A stretch of 64,000 nt of DNA from an uncultured Eubacteriales bacterium (GTDB lineage Bacteria; Bacillota; Clostridia; Christensenellales; Aristaeellaceae): assembly GCA_902801765.1 (NCBI GenBank), contig CADCJO010000003.1:54342-118341 (forward strand), in the 5' to 3' direction. The notes under the pieces are model-generated. The model was not told where the DNA came from. It saw nothing but the letters and a program-made list of their open reading frames with translations, and made no database searches. A program made the position numbers and the translations under genes. Positions within the stretch are counted from its first letter, which is position 1. Each line of letters opens with the position of its first letter. This document shows, piece by piece, positions 8,920 to 19,930 of this stretch.

Positions 8920-9373
8920 TGTCATCCCGACCGAAGGTGAGTGGGACGCGAACCGCAGTGGAGGGACCTGAGAGCAACAACCCCATTGCTGTTACATCAT
9001 ATCCGACAGCAGAATTTCCTTCCATTCCGGATTGGCTGTTTCAACCAGTCCATTCTTTTTCGCCCTTGACCATTTCTTTAACTGCTTTTCCCGTTCAAGG
9101 GCAGCGCCGACATCTTCAAACTGTTCAAAGTACACCAGCTTGTGCACACGGTATTGCTTTGTAAATCCTTCGATCATACCGCTTTTATGCTCGTACACTC
9201 TTCGTATAAGATCATTCGTCACCCCGATGTACATAGCATTTCCGTTGTAACTGGTAAGAATATAAACGAAAAAGTGGTATTCCCGCATCGTTATATCCTT
9301 TCGCTGGTGCAAAGAGTTTCTCTCAGGTCCCTCGACTCCGTTTCGCTCTCGCTCCACTCCGCTCGGGATGACA
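8920..9373 (-). mobile_element. 454-bp inverted-repeat element with GIY-YIG gene, copy 2
   Basis: Same length and layout as the element at 6471-6924. The right end (9351-9373) differs by one base from copy 1. The left end (8920 on) begins TGTCATCCCGA but is more diverged (ACCGAAGGTGAGTGGG). The inner GAGGGACCTGAGAGCAAC block is intact. Homology with copy 1 continues to the right past the repeat through TGTTTGTCTG and TTCAAAGCACACAG to about 9455. Confidence 0.65.
8992..9288 (-). CDS. GIY-YIG nuclease-domain protein, copy 2
   Basis: 98-residue paralogue of the protein at 6543-6839, with 87 of 98 residues identical, including all GIY-YIG positions (VYI, YIG, the Arg in NDLIRRVYEHKSG, the Glu in FEDVGAALEREKQ). 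An open frame extends 54 codons further upstream, but AAAGGA eight bases before the ATG at 9288 and equality in length with copy 1 fix the start. Conservation of the protein despite drift of the left repeat suggests purifying selection or recent duplication. Confidence 0.85.
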   Translation of the reverse strand: MREYHFFVYILTSYNGNAMYIGVTNDLIRRVYEHKSGMIEGFTKQYRVHKLVYFEQFEDVGAALEREKQLKKWSRAKKNGLVETANPEWKEILLSDMM

Positions 9374-9428
9374 AAATCAGTTGAATGATAACATGTTTGT
9401 CTGTCTGTTTCAAAGCACACAGCATACC

Positions 9429-9457
9429 ACTTTGTACTCTGCACTCTCATGCTCTTA
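9429..9457. repeat. Single heptamer arm, locus N (prfB end)
   Basis: TTTGTAC, TCTGCAC, TCTCATG units, ending at the prfB stop codon. It is the counterpart of locus M at the same distance from the neighbouring GIY-YIG element. Confidence 0.5.
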
Positions 9458-10564
9458 TTGCATTTTCAGGTACGCCGTGGTAAACCCTTCCAGATTCCCG
9501 TCCATCACGTCGTCAATATTGCCGGACTCGAAGCCTGTGCGGTGATCCTTGACCATGGTGTAGGGCTGGAACACGTAGGAGCGGATCTGGCTGCCCCATT
9601 CGATCTTCTTCATTTCGCCCTTGATGTCGGCCATTTCCTGTTCCTTGGCGCGCTCGCGCAGCTCCAGCAGCTTGGCCTTTAACATCTTGATACAGGTGGC
9701 GCGGTTCTGCACCTGGTCGCGTTCCGTCTGGCAGGAAACCACGATGGTCACGTCGTCCTTCACGTAGGTCATGCGCACGGCGGAGGAGGTCTTGTTCACG
9801 TTCTGGCCGCCCGCGCCGGAGGAATGGTAGGTGTCCACCCGCACGTATTTCATGTCGATTTCAATTTCGCTGTCGTCCTCCTCCAGCATGGGGGCCACGT
9901 CCAGGGACGCGAAGGACGTATGCCGCCGGGCGTTGGCGTCGAAGGGCGAGATGCGCACCAGCCGGTGCACGCCCTTTTCCCCGCGGAGGTAGCCGTAGGC
10001 GTGGTCGCCGCTGACCTCGAAGGTAACGGACTTGATGCCCGCTTCGTCGCCGTCCAAGAGGTCCAGGAGCTTCACGGTAAAGCCCATGCGCTCGCAATAC
10101 CTGGTATACATGCGGTACAGCATGCTGGTCCAGTCCTGGGCCTCGGTGCCGCCTGCGCCGGCGTGGAGGGACAGCACGGCGTCGTTGTCGTCGTACGGAC
10201 CGCGCATGAGGGTTTCCAGGGCCAGGGCCTCGGTTTCCTTTTCCAGGCGTTCCAATTCGGCGGAGATTTCCTCCACCATGCTTTCGTCGTTTTCCTCCTG
10301 GGCCAGCTCCATCATGGTTTCCACGTCGTCGCAGCCGGACACCAGGGAATTGTAGTGCTTGATTTTTCCTTCCAGGCTGGCGATGCGGCGGTTCACGTGG
10401 GTGGAGCGCTCCAGGTTGTCCCAGAAGCCGTCGGCGTTCATTTCCTCGTGGAGCTCCTGCAGCTCCCGCTCCATATCCTCGATGTGCAGGCCGCCGCCCA
10501 CTTCCTTGAGCTGGGCGCGGAGGCTGTCCACCCGCTGGGTGAACTGATCCAATGCTAAAATCAT
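9455..10564 (-). CDS. prfB: Peptide chain release factor 2, encoded without frameshift
   Basis: Releases finished peptides at UGA and UAA. The SPF tripeptide that reads the stop codon is present in VRISPFDANARRHTS, and the catalytic GGQ in SSGAGGQNVNKT. 369 residues, full length. The segment where most bacteria have an in-frame UGA and a +1 shift (around residue 23-26) is here an uninterrupted frame (KEVGGGLHIEDMERE), so the usual autoregulatory frameshift is absent. AAAGGAG nine bases upstream supports the start at 10564. Downstream of secA and a secreted protein on the same strand. Confidence 0.96.
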   Translation of the reverse strand: MILALDQFTQRVDSLRAQLKEVGGGLHIEDMERELQELHEEMNADGFWDNLERSTHVNRRIASLEGKIKHYNSLVSGCDDVETMMELAQEENDESMVEEISAELERLEKETEALALETLMRGPYDDNDAVLSLHAGAGGTEAQDWTSMLYRMYTRYCERMGFTVKLLDLLDGDEAGIKSVTFEVSGDHAYGYLRGEKGVHRLVRISPFDANARRHTSFASLDVAPMLEEDDSEIEIDMKYVRVDTYHSSGAGGQNVNKTSSAVRMTYVKDDVTIVVSCQTERDQVQNRATCIKMLKAKLLELRERAKEQEMADIKGEMKKIEWGSQIRSYVFQPYTMVKDHRTGFESGNIDDVMDGNLEGFTTAYLKMQ

Positions 10565-10585
10565 GCTGATCTCTCCTTTTGGTTC

Positions 10586-10660
10586 AGTGTGGAGTTTGGA
10601 GGATGGAAAGTGGAGTTTGCCGCGTCTGCGCGGTCATACAATAACTCCAAGCTCCGAAAT
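10586..10660. repeat. Heptamer inverted array, locus D (upstream of prfB)
   Basis: Left arm 10586-10620: GTGTGGA, GTTTGGA, GGATGGA, AAGTGGA, GTTTGCC. Short right arm 10641-10660: ACTCCAA, GCTCCGA. It lies just upstream of the prfB ribosome site. Confidence 0.65.
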
Positions 10661-10689
10661 GGTTTATTTGGATGGCGCAGCGAGCCGTC

Positions 10690-11601
10690 TCATTCATTCG
10701 CCGGGGTCAGATGCAGCGAACCGTCGCGGTCGCTCCGGAACAGGTTCCAGGAGCGGGAAAAACCATCAAAATCCGTATAGACGATGCGCAGTTCGGAAAG
10801 CGGATCGGCAAAATCAAAGCTGATTTTCAGCCAGTCACCGGGGATCAGCCCTTCGGCGGCATAAAGCGGCTCGGTATGGAAGACCGAGGGATTTTCCTCC
10901 TCCCGGACGATTTTTTCCAGGGTGAACTCCGTCACATTCCGCAGCGTCTTGAGCACGATCGGTTCCGCGTCCGGGTTCGCCGCAATATCCGTATACCGCG
11001 CCCAGGGATCGGGCTCCCCGCGCCGAAGGAAATCCGGCCGGAAGTCGGCGCAGACAGCAGGCTGGCCCGTGATTTCCAGTCCGTTCAAGGCATCCAGCAG
11101 GCTGTCCTGCCAGCCGTCCGGATCGCCGTCGGGGCAGCTGACCTCCGCGCACAGCGTGGATTCCGGCAGGATCACAAACAGGCTGCAGATTTGATAGAGG
11201 CCCAGGACTTCATCATCCACAAAGCTGATGGTGCAGGCATACGGCCAGTCAATGTCCAGCTCCATGTCGATGGGCTCATACCCGGGCGGGGGCGTCCAGT
11301 TATCAGGCAGGGGGGGCCAGAAGGAATCAATGCTCAGAATTGCCTGGTGATTTGCATCCTTTGGCACAAAAAGCCTGCCAAGCTCGTCCCGTTCTTCCTG
11401 CTGAGTAAACAGGGTTTTGGGGTACAGGGCGGCTGTACCGTTTTCATACTTGTCATCCAGAAAGAAACGGCTTGCGTCGTACCGCAGGGAATACCCGAAT
11501 TCGCTCTCATACAGCGCCCAGGTCTCCCCGGTTCCCTCCGCAAGGATGGATGCGGGCCATGCCAGGCACAGGATCAGCAAGACGCAGAACACCTGCTTCA
11601 T
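10690..11601 (-). CDS. Putative secreted protein of unknown function
   Basis: 303 residues opening with a clear signal peptide (MKQVFCVLLILCLAWPASILAEG). The ATG at 11601 is preceded by AAAGGAGAAAGCACC. A longer frame to 11685 exists but puts this signal peptide inside the protein. The mature part is acidic, rich in aromatic residues and prolines, and has no motif I recognise; two cysteines (in YQICSLF and TLCAEVSCPDG) could form a disulfide. It sits between secA and prfB on the same strand, which says nothing firm about its role. Confidence 0.7.
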   Translation of the reverse strand: MKQVFCVLLILCLAWPASILAEGTGETWALYESEFGYSLRYDASRFFLDDKYENGTAALYPKTLFTQQEERDELGRLFVPKDANHQAILSIDSFWPPLPDNWTPPPGYEPIDMELDIDWPYACTISFVDDEVLGLYQICSLFVILPESTLCAEVSCPDGDPDGWQDSLLDALNGLEITGQPAVCADFRPDFLRRGEPDPWARYTDIAANPDAEPIVLKTLRNVTEFTLEKIVREEENPSVFHTEPLYAAEGLIPGDWLKISFDFADPLSELRIVYTDFDGFSRSWNLFRSDRDGSLHLTPANE

Positions 11602-11745
11602 GGTGCTTTCTCCTTTCGGTTTTTCTCCAAAAGCCTTCCCCCTTGTTGGCAATACCGTCAACGCAAGGAGAACCAGCGCGAACAAAAAGGCTTGATAAAA
11701 CAGGAAACCCTGCCCTCCCGGATGATGGGTGATAATTCTGATCTC

Positions 11746-14532
<2,787 letters not shown>

Positions 14533-14597
14533 CGGTTTACTCCTTATCTGCGTTCCTGGGTGAAATGCCGCTTCTATACCGCATTACACCATTTTTG

Positions 14598-14627
14598 ATT
14601 ATACCACGCAAACAGCCCTCTTAGCAA
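14598..14627 (-). promoter_or_regulatory. Promoter of secA
   Basis: Minus strand: -35 TTGCTA (14622-14627), 18-bp spacer, -10 TATAAT (14598-14603). Confidence 0.65.
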
Positions 14628-14756
14628 GTCCGGCGGGAAATATTTCATCCCAGGCGTTTTTCCCCTCTCCCCGACATTCTTTTCACGGCCCTTCGACGCT
14701 TGTTTCCCTACGCATTCGCTATGATGACAGTATACATGCAGGATGGAGGCGGAAGC

Positions 14757-17108
14757 ATGGAGCAGGTGGAAGTGGAGCTGGAAAAACCAACGATCAAACG
14801 ATACAAAACCTGGAGCGTGAAAAAGGAAGCGCCCCGGCGCGGCGCGCGGGAGACGGCTAAAGAGCTGCTGCATGGCGTGCCGATGGCCGCAGCGTTCTTT
14901 TTGCTCAGTCTGGCGCAATGCTTTTCCGTGCCCTCTCCCTTTACGATCAGCATGCTGACGGCGCTGCTGTGCGAAGGCGTGGCGGTGGGCAGCGCGTTTT
15001 CAGGACTGGCGGCTGGCCTGATCTTCCGGGTACTGTGGAAGCTGCCGCTGGACGCAGGCCAGTTCGGGGCCTGCGCCGCCTGCTTTCTGCTGATCCGGCT
15101 TATCGGGAAAACGGAGGGTCAGGCATATCTGCTGCTTACCGCGCTGCTGATCATCCGGGCGTTTCCGGGCATCGTGGCCTCCCCGGACGGACAAACGGTG
15201 ATCCTGTACGCCTCCGGCGCCGCGCTGGGGCTGGCCTCCTTTCCCGCGCTGCGCCGGTGTGCCCAGCTGCTGCGGGATCAGCCCGCGAAAATCGGCCAGG
15301 ACGATCTGCTGTGCCTGCTGCTACCCTTTCTGCTGCTGATCGCTGGGCTGGGGCGGCTTTCGGTGTTCGGGGTAAACCTGGGGTATCTGTGCGCCGCGCT
15401 GTGCACGCTGACAGTGTCCTGGCTGTGCGGCGGAGCGTGGGGCATGTGCCTGGGCCTGGGCAGCGGACTGGCGCTGCTGGTGAGCGGACAGAGCGCGCTG
15501 CTGCTGGTGAACCTGACGTTCAGCGCGGTGCTCTCCGGTCTGTTTCAGGGCAGGAACCGACCTGTCACGGCGTTGGTGTTCTTCCTTGCTTCCGTGATCT
15601 CCACCTACCTGATCGCGTCGGTGTTCTATCCCTTCCTGCTGGCGTCGGAGGGCATGGCGGCGGCGGTCTTCTGCCTGCTGCCCGGCAAAGGACTCAGCCG
15701 CCTGGGAAAACGCGCCCGGCAGATCAGCTGGTTCGTCCCGCGGGAAAACGCCTACATGCGGATGCGGATGAACCGCTGGCTGCAAGCGGTGGAGCGCATG
15801 GCCGACGCCCTGCCCGCGCCTCAGGTCGCGCCCGCCGATCCGGAGGAGGAAAGCGCGGCGCTGTGCGAGGAGCTGTGCGCGGCATGCGACCGGCTGCCCA
15901 TCTGCTGGCATGACAATGCCGCAGACACCCAGGCGGGCATGGAAGCCCTGGCCGCGCGGCACGGGGACGCGGAAGATTATCTTTCCATCATCAACCGGTT
16001 TTTCTCCCAGTGTCCGCGCATTGCCCGGCTGCCGGAGCTGCTTTCCCGCCTGGACGCGGACCGGGAAAAGCGCACGCGCCAGGCTCTGTGCGCCGCCTAC
16101 GAGCGCGACATGCTGCGCACACACCTGACCGCCATTTCCCAGGCTGTGGGAGCCATTTCCGTTTCCGGCGGGGAGGGCGGCGAGGAGGCAGCGCTGCTGT
16201 ACAAGACAGAAGGCGCGCTGCAGGCCCTGCGCTTTCCGGGTCACGCCGCCTTTGCCAAAGTGGAGGACGGGCATATGGTGGTGGGCTTAAAGTGCGACCC
16301 CCTCACCCTGCCCCTCTCCTCCGGGGACGATCTGGCCGCGCGGCTGAGCATTCAGCTTCGCGCCCCGCTCTCCGTTACCTGGCAGGAGCAGGGCCAGGTG
16401 GTGCTGGAGGAGGAGCCGCCCATGACCCTGGAAATCGGCATGGTAACCGCCTGCGCCGTCAGCCGCGAAAGCAAGCACCGACATTTCCGCAAGCCGGACA
16501 ACGGCGATGCGGTGCTGACCAAATACCTCCCCGGCGGGCTGGAGCTGCTGGCCCTCAGCGACGGCATGGGCCACGGCGCGGGCGCGCAGGAGGAAAGCCG
16601 CAAAACGCTGGAGCTTTTGTCTCTGTGCCTGGAAGCGGGCTACACCCGGACTCAGGCCATGACTGCCGTCAACGGGGCCATGCTGTCCGCCACCGGCGGG
16701 GAAAAGTTTGCCACGGTGGATCTGTGCATGATGAACCTGTGGACGGGCGAAACGGTGATGAACAAGCTGGGGGCCTGCGCTTCCTATATTTTGCAGGGCC
16801 AAAAGCTGCAGACCGTCGAAGGAGCCGCTCTGCCGCTGGGTATCATCGAGCATGCAACCCCAATGGAGCACAGCTTCACCCTTGGGGAGGGCGATATGCT
16901 GCTGCTGGTCAGCGACGGCGTGACCGACGCCTTCCCGGAGGAGGAATCCATTCCCCGCCTGCTGCGCCAGCACCGGGGCCAGCCGCCCCAGCGCATCGCC
17001 GACACCCTGCTCAGGGAGGCGATCATGCAGGAAAACGGCCTGCCCCGGGACGATATGACCGTGCTCTGTGCCCGGGTCACACCCAGGGAAAAAAGGAAGA
17101 AAACGTAA
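14757..17108 (+). CDS. spoIIE: Stage II sporulation protein E (PP2C-type phosphatase)
   Basis: Membrane Ser/Thr phosphatase that dephosphorylates SpoIIAA and so activates sigma-F in the forespore; in Bacillus it also interacts with FtsZ during polar division. 783 residues from the ATG at 14757, which GGAGG precedes by seven bases. About ten hydrophobic helices occupy residues 40-300, then a linking region, then a PP2C domain with LALSDGMGHGAGA and DMLLLVSDGVTDAFPEE metal-binding motifs. A near-match to the Spo0A box lies at 14692-14698 (CGTCGAA on the minus strand). It is followed by its own terminator. Confidence 0.93.
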   Translation: MEQVEVELEKPTIKRYKTWSVKKEAPRRGARETAKELLHGVPMAAAFFLLSLAQCFSVPSPFTISMLTALLCEGVAVGSAFSGLAAGLIFRVLWKLPLDAGQFGACAACFLLIRLIGKTEGQAYLLLTALLIIRAFPGIVASPDGQTVILYASGAALGLASFPALRRCAQLLRDQPAKIGQDDLLCLLLPFLLLIAGLGRLSVFGVNLGYLCAALCTLTVSWLCGGAWGMCLGLGSGLALLVSGQSALLLVNLTFSAVLSGLFQGRNRPVTALVFFLASVISTYLIASVFYPFLLASEGMAAAVFCLLPGKGLSRLGKRARQISWFVPRENAYMRMRMNRWLQAVERMADALPAPQVAPADPEEESAALCEELCAACDRLPICWHDNAADTQAGMEALAARHGDAEDYLSIINRFFSQCPRIARLPELLSRLDADREKRTRQALCAAYERDMLRTHLTAISQAVGAISVSGGEGGEEAALLYKTEGALQALRFPGHAAFAKVEDGHMVVGLKCDPLTLPLSSGDDLAARLSIQLRAPLSVTWQEQGQVVLEEEPPMTLEIGMVTACAVSRESKHRHFRKPDNGDAVLTKYLPGGLELLALSDGMGHGAGAQEESRKTLELLSLCLEAGYTRTQAMTAVNGAMLSATGGEKFATVDLCMMNLWTGETVMNKLGACASYILQGQKLQTVEGAALPLGIIEHATPMEHSFTLGEGDMLLLVSDGVTDAFPEEESIPRLLRQHRGQPPQRIADTLLREAIMQENGLPRDDMTVLCARVTPREKRKKT

Positions 17109-17120
17109 TTTCATTTCCGC

Positions 17121-17146
17121 GCTTCCCCCCAGGGGAAGCCTTTTTT
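17121..17146 (+). terminator. Terminator after spoIIE
   Basis: GCTTCCCC and GGGGAAGC form a perfect 8-bp stem with a 3-nt loop, followed by C and six T. Confidence 0.85.
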
Positions 17147-17169
17147 GTTTTCTCCGACGGGAAAAAGAT

Positions 17170-17198
17170 TTGCCAAATTCCCGCGAATGTTATACAAT
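17170..17198 (+). promoter_or_regulatory. Promoter of the DHH phosphoesterase operon
   Basis: -35 TTGCCA (17170-17175), 17-bp spacer, -10 TACAAT (17193-17198), about 34 nt before the first start codon. Confidence 0.7.
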
Positions 17199-17231
17199 AA
17201 CATCACAAAAGAAAGCGCTGGGAGGAACGTC

Positions 17232-18173
17232 ATGTTTGAAGCCATCAAGCGCGCCATCGAGGCGCATGACACCGTGATTCTGCACCGCCACGCCACCCCG
17301 GACGGCGACGCGCTGGGCAGCCAGATCGGATTAAAGCACCTGATCCTGGAAAACTATCCCGGCAAAACCGTCTACACCGTGGGCGACGCCGCCATGCGAT
17401 ACAGCTTCATGACGGACAGCGTGATGGACGATATTCCCGACGCGGCGTATGAAAACGCGCTGGCGATCATCCTGGACACCTCGGGGAAAACCCTCATCAG
17501 CGACGGACGCTACACCCAGGCCAAAACCACCGCCCGCATCGACCATCATCTGTTCATCGAGCAGATCGCCCAGATTGAGGTCACTGATTCCAGCTTTGAA
17601 AGCTGCTGCGGGCTGGTCACCCAGATGGCGCTGGAAAGCGGATGGCGGGTGAACCTGCCGGCCGCGCAATCGCTGTTCACCGGCATGGTGACGGACTCCG
17701 GGCGCTTCCGCTATGATTCCACCAGCGCCCGCACCTACCGCCTGGCCGCGTTCCTGATGGAGCAGCCCATCGACACCAACGCCATTTACCGCGACCTGTA
17801 CGCCAGCGATCTGGAGCAGGTGAAGCTGCGGGCGCATTACGTGGAAAAAATCCAGCTGACGGAAAAGGGCGTGGCGTACATTTACACCACCCGCGAGGAA
17901 ATGGCGCAGATAAAAACCGATCTCTTTTCCATCTCCCGGGGCATGGTGAGCGTGATGAACGATATCCGGGGCGTGGACATCTGGGTGAATTTCACGGAAG
18001 CGGAGCAGGGCGTGCTGTGCGAGCTGCGCTCCGGCAAATACAACATCAACCCCATTGCGGTAAAATACGGCGGCGGCGGACACATGAAAGCCAGCGGCGC
18101 CACTCTGAAGGACCGGGCCGAAGCCATGGCCATGCTGCGCGACCTGGACGCGATGACGGAGGGAAACACATGA
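17232..18173 (+). CDS. DHH-family phosphoesterase (NrnA-like nanoRNase/pAp phosphatase)
   Basis: Expected to hydrolyse short oligoribonucleotides, pAp or cyclic-dinucleotide linear products using two Mn ions. 313 residues. It has the HRHATPDGDALGSQ metal site at the N-terminus, the DHH motif in ARIDHHLF, and the DHHA1 substrate loop GGGGHMKASGA at the C-terminus. The ATG at 17232 follows GGGAGGAACGTC; the open frame to 17145 has no ribosome site. Its stop overlaps the next start (ATGA), so the two DHH proteins are translationally coupled. NrnA is the closest functional guess. Confidence 0.88.
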   Translation: MFEAIKRAIEAHDTVILHRHATPDGDALGSQIGLKHLILENYPGKTVYTVGDAAMRYSFMTDSVMDDIPDAAYENALAIILDTSGKTLISDGRYTQAKTTARIDHHLFIEQIAQIEVTDSSFESCCGLVTQMALESGWRVNLPAAQSLFTGMVTDSGRFRYDSTSARTYRLAAFLMEQPIDTNAIYRDLYASDLEQVKLRAHYVEKIQLTEKGVAYIYTTREEMAQIKTDLFSISRGMVSVMNDIRGVDIWVNFTEAEQGVLCELRSGKYNINPIAVKYGGGGHMKASGATLKDRAEAMAMLRDLDAMTEGNT

Positions 18174-19156
18174 GCGAAGACATCCTGCGGACGATTCTCG
18201 AAAAAATCAAAGCGTATCCCCGCATCCTGCTGTTCCGCCATATCCGGATGGACGGGGACTGCGCGGGCGCGTCCAAGGGCATGAAGGAGCTGATCAAAGC
18301 CACCTGGCCCGATAAGGACGTGCGGCTGATCGACGCCCAGAAATCGGACTTTCTTTCCTTCCTGGGGGAAGATGACGCGGAAGCGCCGGACGAATTCTAC
18401 CGCGATGCCCTGGGCATCGTGGTGGACACAGCGACGCACGACAGAATTTCCAACCAGAAATACGCCCTGTGTAAGGAGATCGTTAAGATCGACCATCATA
18501 TTGATATGGACGCGTACGGCGGGCTTAACTGGGTGGAGCCGGAGCGTTCCTCCGCCTGCGAGATGATCGCGGCATTTTATCAGCAGTTCTGTCAGGAACT
18601 GACCCTGACCGCCCAGGCAGCCACCTATATCTTCATGGGCATGGTAACGGACTCCGGCCGTTTCCGGTTCAGCGGCGTAAACGGCGACACCATGCGTTTG
18701 GCCGGGCTGATGCTGGACAAGGGCGTGGATGCGGAAACCCTCTACGCCAACCTGTACCTGCACAGTTACGATTCCCTCAAGTTCAGGGCCTACGTCTACG
18801 AACGCATGGAACGCACGGAAAACGGCGTGGCGTATATCTTCGTTTCCAAGGAAATGCAGGAGAAATTCGGCCTGAACACCGAAGCGGCCAGCAACGTGAT
18901 TTCCTTCCTGGAGAATATCCGGGGCTGCCTGTGCTGGCTGGCCTTCATCGAGATGGACACGCCCCGGGAGGGCATCCGCGTGCGCCTGCGCAGCCGGTTC
19001 ATGACCATCAACCAGGTGGCGGAGAACCACCACGGCGGCGGCCATGCCATGGCGGCGGGGGCCACCGTGTACAGCCGCGGCGAAATGGACGTGCTCATCC
19101 GCCAGGCCGACGCCGCCGCTAAGGCGTATAAGGAAAGCCACAGCGGGTGGATGTGA
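18170..19156 (+). CDS. Second DHH-family phosphoesterase
   Basis: 328 residues, same architecture as its upstream neighbour: FRHIRMDGDCAGASKG metal motif, VKIDHHIDMD with DHH, and NHHGGGHAMAAGAT at the end. ATGA overlap with the preceding gene fixes the start at 18170. The pair probably arose by tandem duplication but is now well diverged. An adjacent pair with coupled translation could form a heterodimer or split substrates (nanoRNA against pAp or pGpG); the sequence alone does not say which. Confidence 0.88.
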   Translation: MSEDILRTILEKIKAYPRILLFRHIRMDGDCAGASKGMKELIKATWPDKDVRLIDAQKSDFLSFLGEDDAEAPDEFYRDALGIVVDTATHDRISNQKYALCKEIVKIDHHIDMDAYGGLNWVEPERSSACEMIAAFYQQFCQELTLTAQAATYIFMGMVTDSGRFRFSGVNGDTMRLAGLMLDKGVDAETLYANLYLHSYDSLKFRAYVYERMERTENGVAYIFVSKEMQEKFGLNTEAASNVISFLENIRGCLCWLAFIEMDTPREGIRVRLRSRFMTINQVAENHHGGGHAMAAGATVYSRGEMDVLIRQADAAAKAYKESHSGWM

Positions 19157-19193
19157 TATAATGCTTTGATTTCATTTCATTGAGGTGAGGCTT

Positions 19194-19466
19194 ATGCGCT
19201 GCGGATGCCCGAAATGCGGCACGGACAGCTACATGGTGCACTCCGAGCGGGACAATTGCTGCGTGTGCCCCGAATGCTTATACCGCTGCTACGCCTGTCA
19301 GGGCGACGGCCAGGCCCTGAGCCGGGAAGCCATATTGCAATTAAAGAACGAAACACCCGACGAGCAGGCGTTTTTCCTGCGCCAATACGCCGCGGAGGAC
19401 GCCTCCGATCAGGCGGTGGAGCCGGGCCTGCAATCCATTCGGCGGCGGGAGGAGGAATGGGAATGA
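19194..19466 (+). CDS. Small zinc-ribbon protein
   Basis: 90 residues. Four CxxC-type knuckles in the first 40 positions (CGCPKCG, CCVCPEC, CYAC) suggest one or two structural zinc sites; the rest is a charged helix ending RRREEEWE. The ATG at 19194 follows GAGGTGAGG; a GTG three codons earlier overlaps that ribosome site. Its stop overlaps the thioesterase start (ATGA), so the two are coupled. No function can be assigned. Confidence 0.7.
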   Translation: MRCGCPKCGTDSYMVHSERDNCCVCPECLYRCYACQGDGQALSREAILQLKNETPDEQAFFLRQYAAEDASDQAVEPGLQSIRRREEEWE

Positions 19467-19885
19467 GGCCTTATTGCCGCAAGGTGCAGTATTACGAAAC
19501 CGATATGATGGGCCTGGTGCACCACAGCAACTACATCCGCTGGATGGAGGAGGCCCGGGTGGACTTTCTGGATCAGCTGGGGTTTCCCTATGCGGAGATG
19601 GAGGCGAGGGGCGTGCTGTCCCCCGTCAAAAGCCTGGCCTGCGATTACCTGAAGCCCTGCGCCTTTGGAGACGAAGTGGAAATCACCGTTACGCCCGCCG
19701 CGTTCAACGGTGTCGTGCTCTCCATCCGCTACGAAATGCGCAATCAAAAAACCGGAGAGCAGGTATGCTCGGCCCGGTCTGAACATGTGTTTCTGAACCG
19801 CGAAGGGCATTTCGTGCGCATGAAGCGGGAAATGCCGGATTTCTGCGCCGCGATTGCCGCGCTCCTTCCAGAGGAAGGCGAATAA
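19463..19885 (+). CDS. Acyl-CoA thioesterase, YbgC/4-hydroxybenzoyl-CoA type
   Basis: 140-residue single hot-dog domain that hydrolyses acyl-CoA thioesters. The N-terminal YYETDMMGLVHHSNYIRWMEEAR carries the catalytic Asp and the GxVxxxxY family signature. The start at 19463 lies within the stop of the zinc-ribbon gene. The acyl substrate is unknown. The next gene converges from the other strand and no convincing T-tailed terminator lies between them. Confidence 0.88.
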   Translation: MRPYCRKVQYYETDMMGLVHHSNYIRWMEEARVDFLDQLGFPYAEMEARGVLSPVKSLACDYLKPCAFGDEVEITVTPAAFNGVVLSIRYEMRNQKTGEQVCSARSEHVFLNREGHFVRMKREMPDFCAAIAALLPEEGE

Positions 19886-19930
19886 CAGATGGGAAAGCTG
19901 GGGAGCGAAGGATTCCCATGCTCCGCAGTC

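Noticed and set aside
8992-9450. Longer form (152 residues) of GIY-YIG copy 2
   Set aside because: The extra 54 codons cross the terminal inverted repeat and are absent in copy 1; the internal ATG has the ribosome site.
14692-14698. Spo0A box before spoIIE
   Set aside because: One mismatch in a 7-base motif is too weak to list as a feature by itself.
18017-18169. Upstream extension of the second DHH gene
   Set aside because: It overlaps the first DHH gene in another frame; the ATGA junction is the natural start.
19890-19925. Terminator between the thioesterase and the convergent gene
   Set aside because: ATGGGAA/TTCCCAT can pair, but there is no T-run on either strand.
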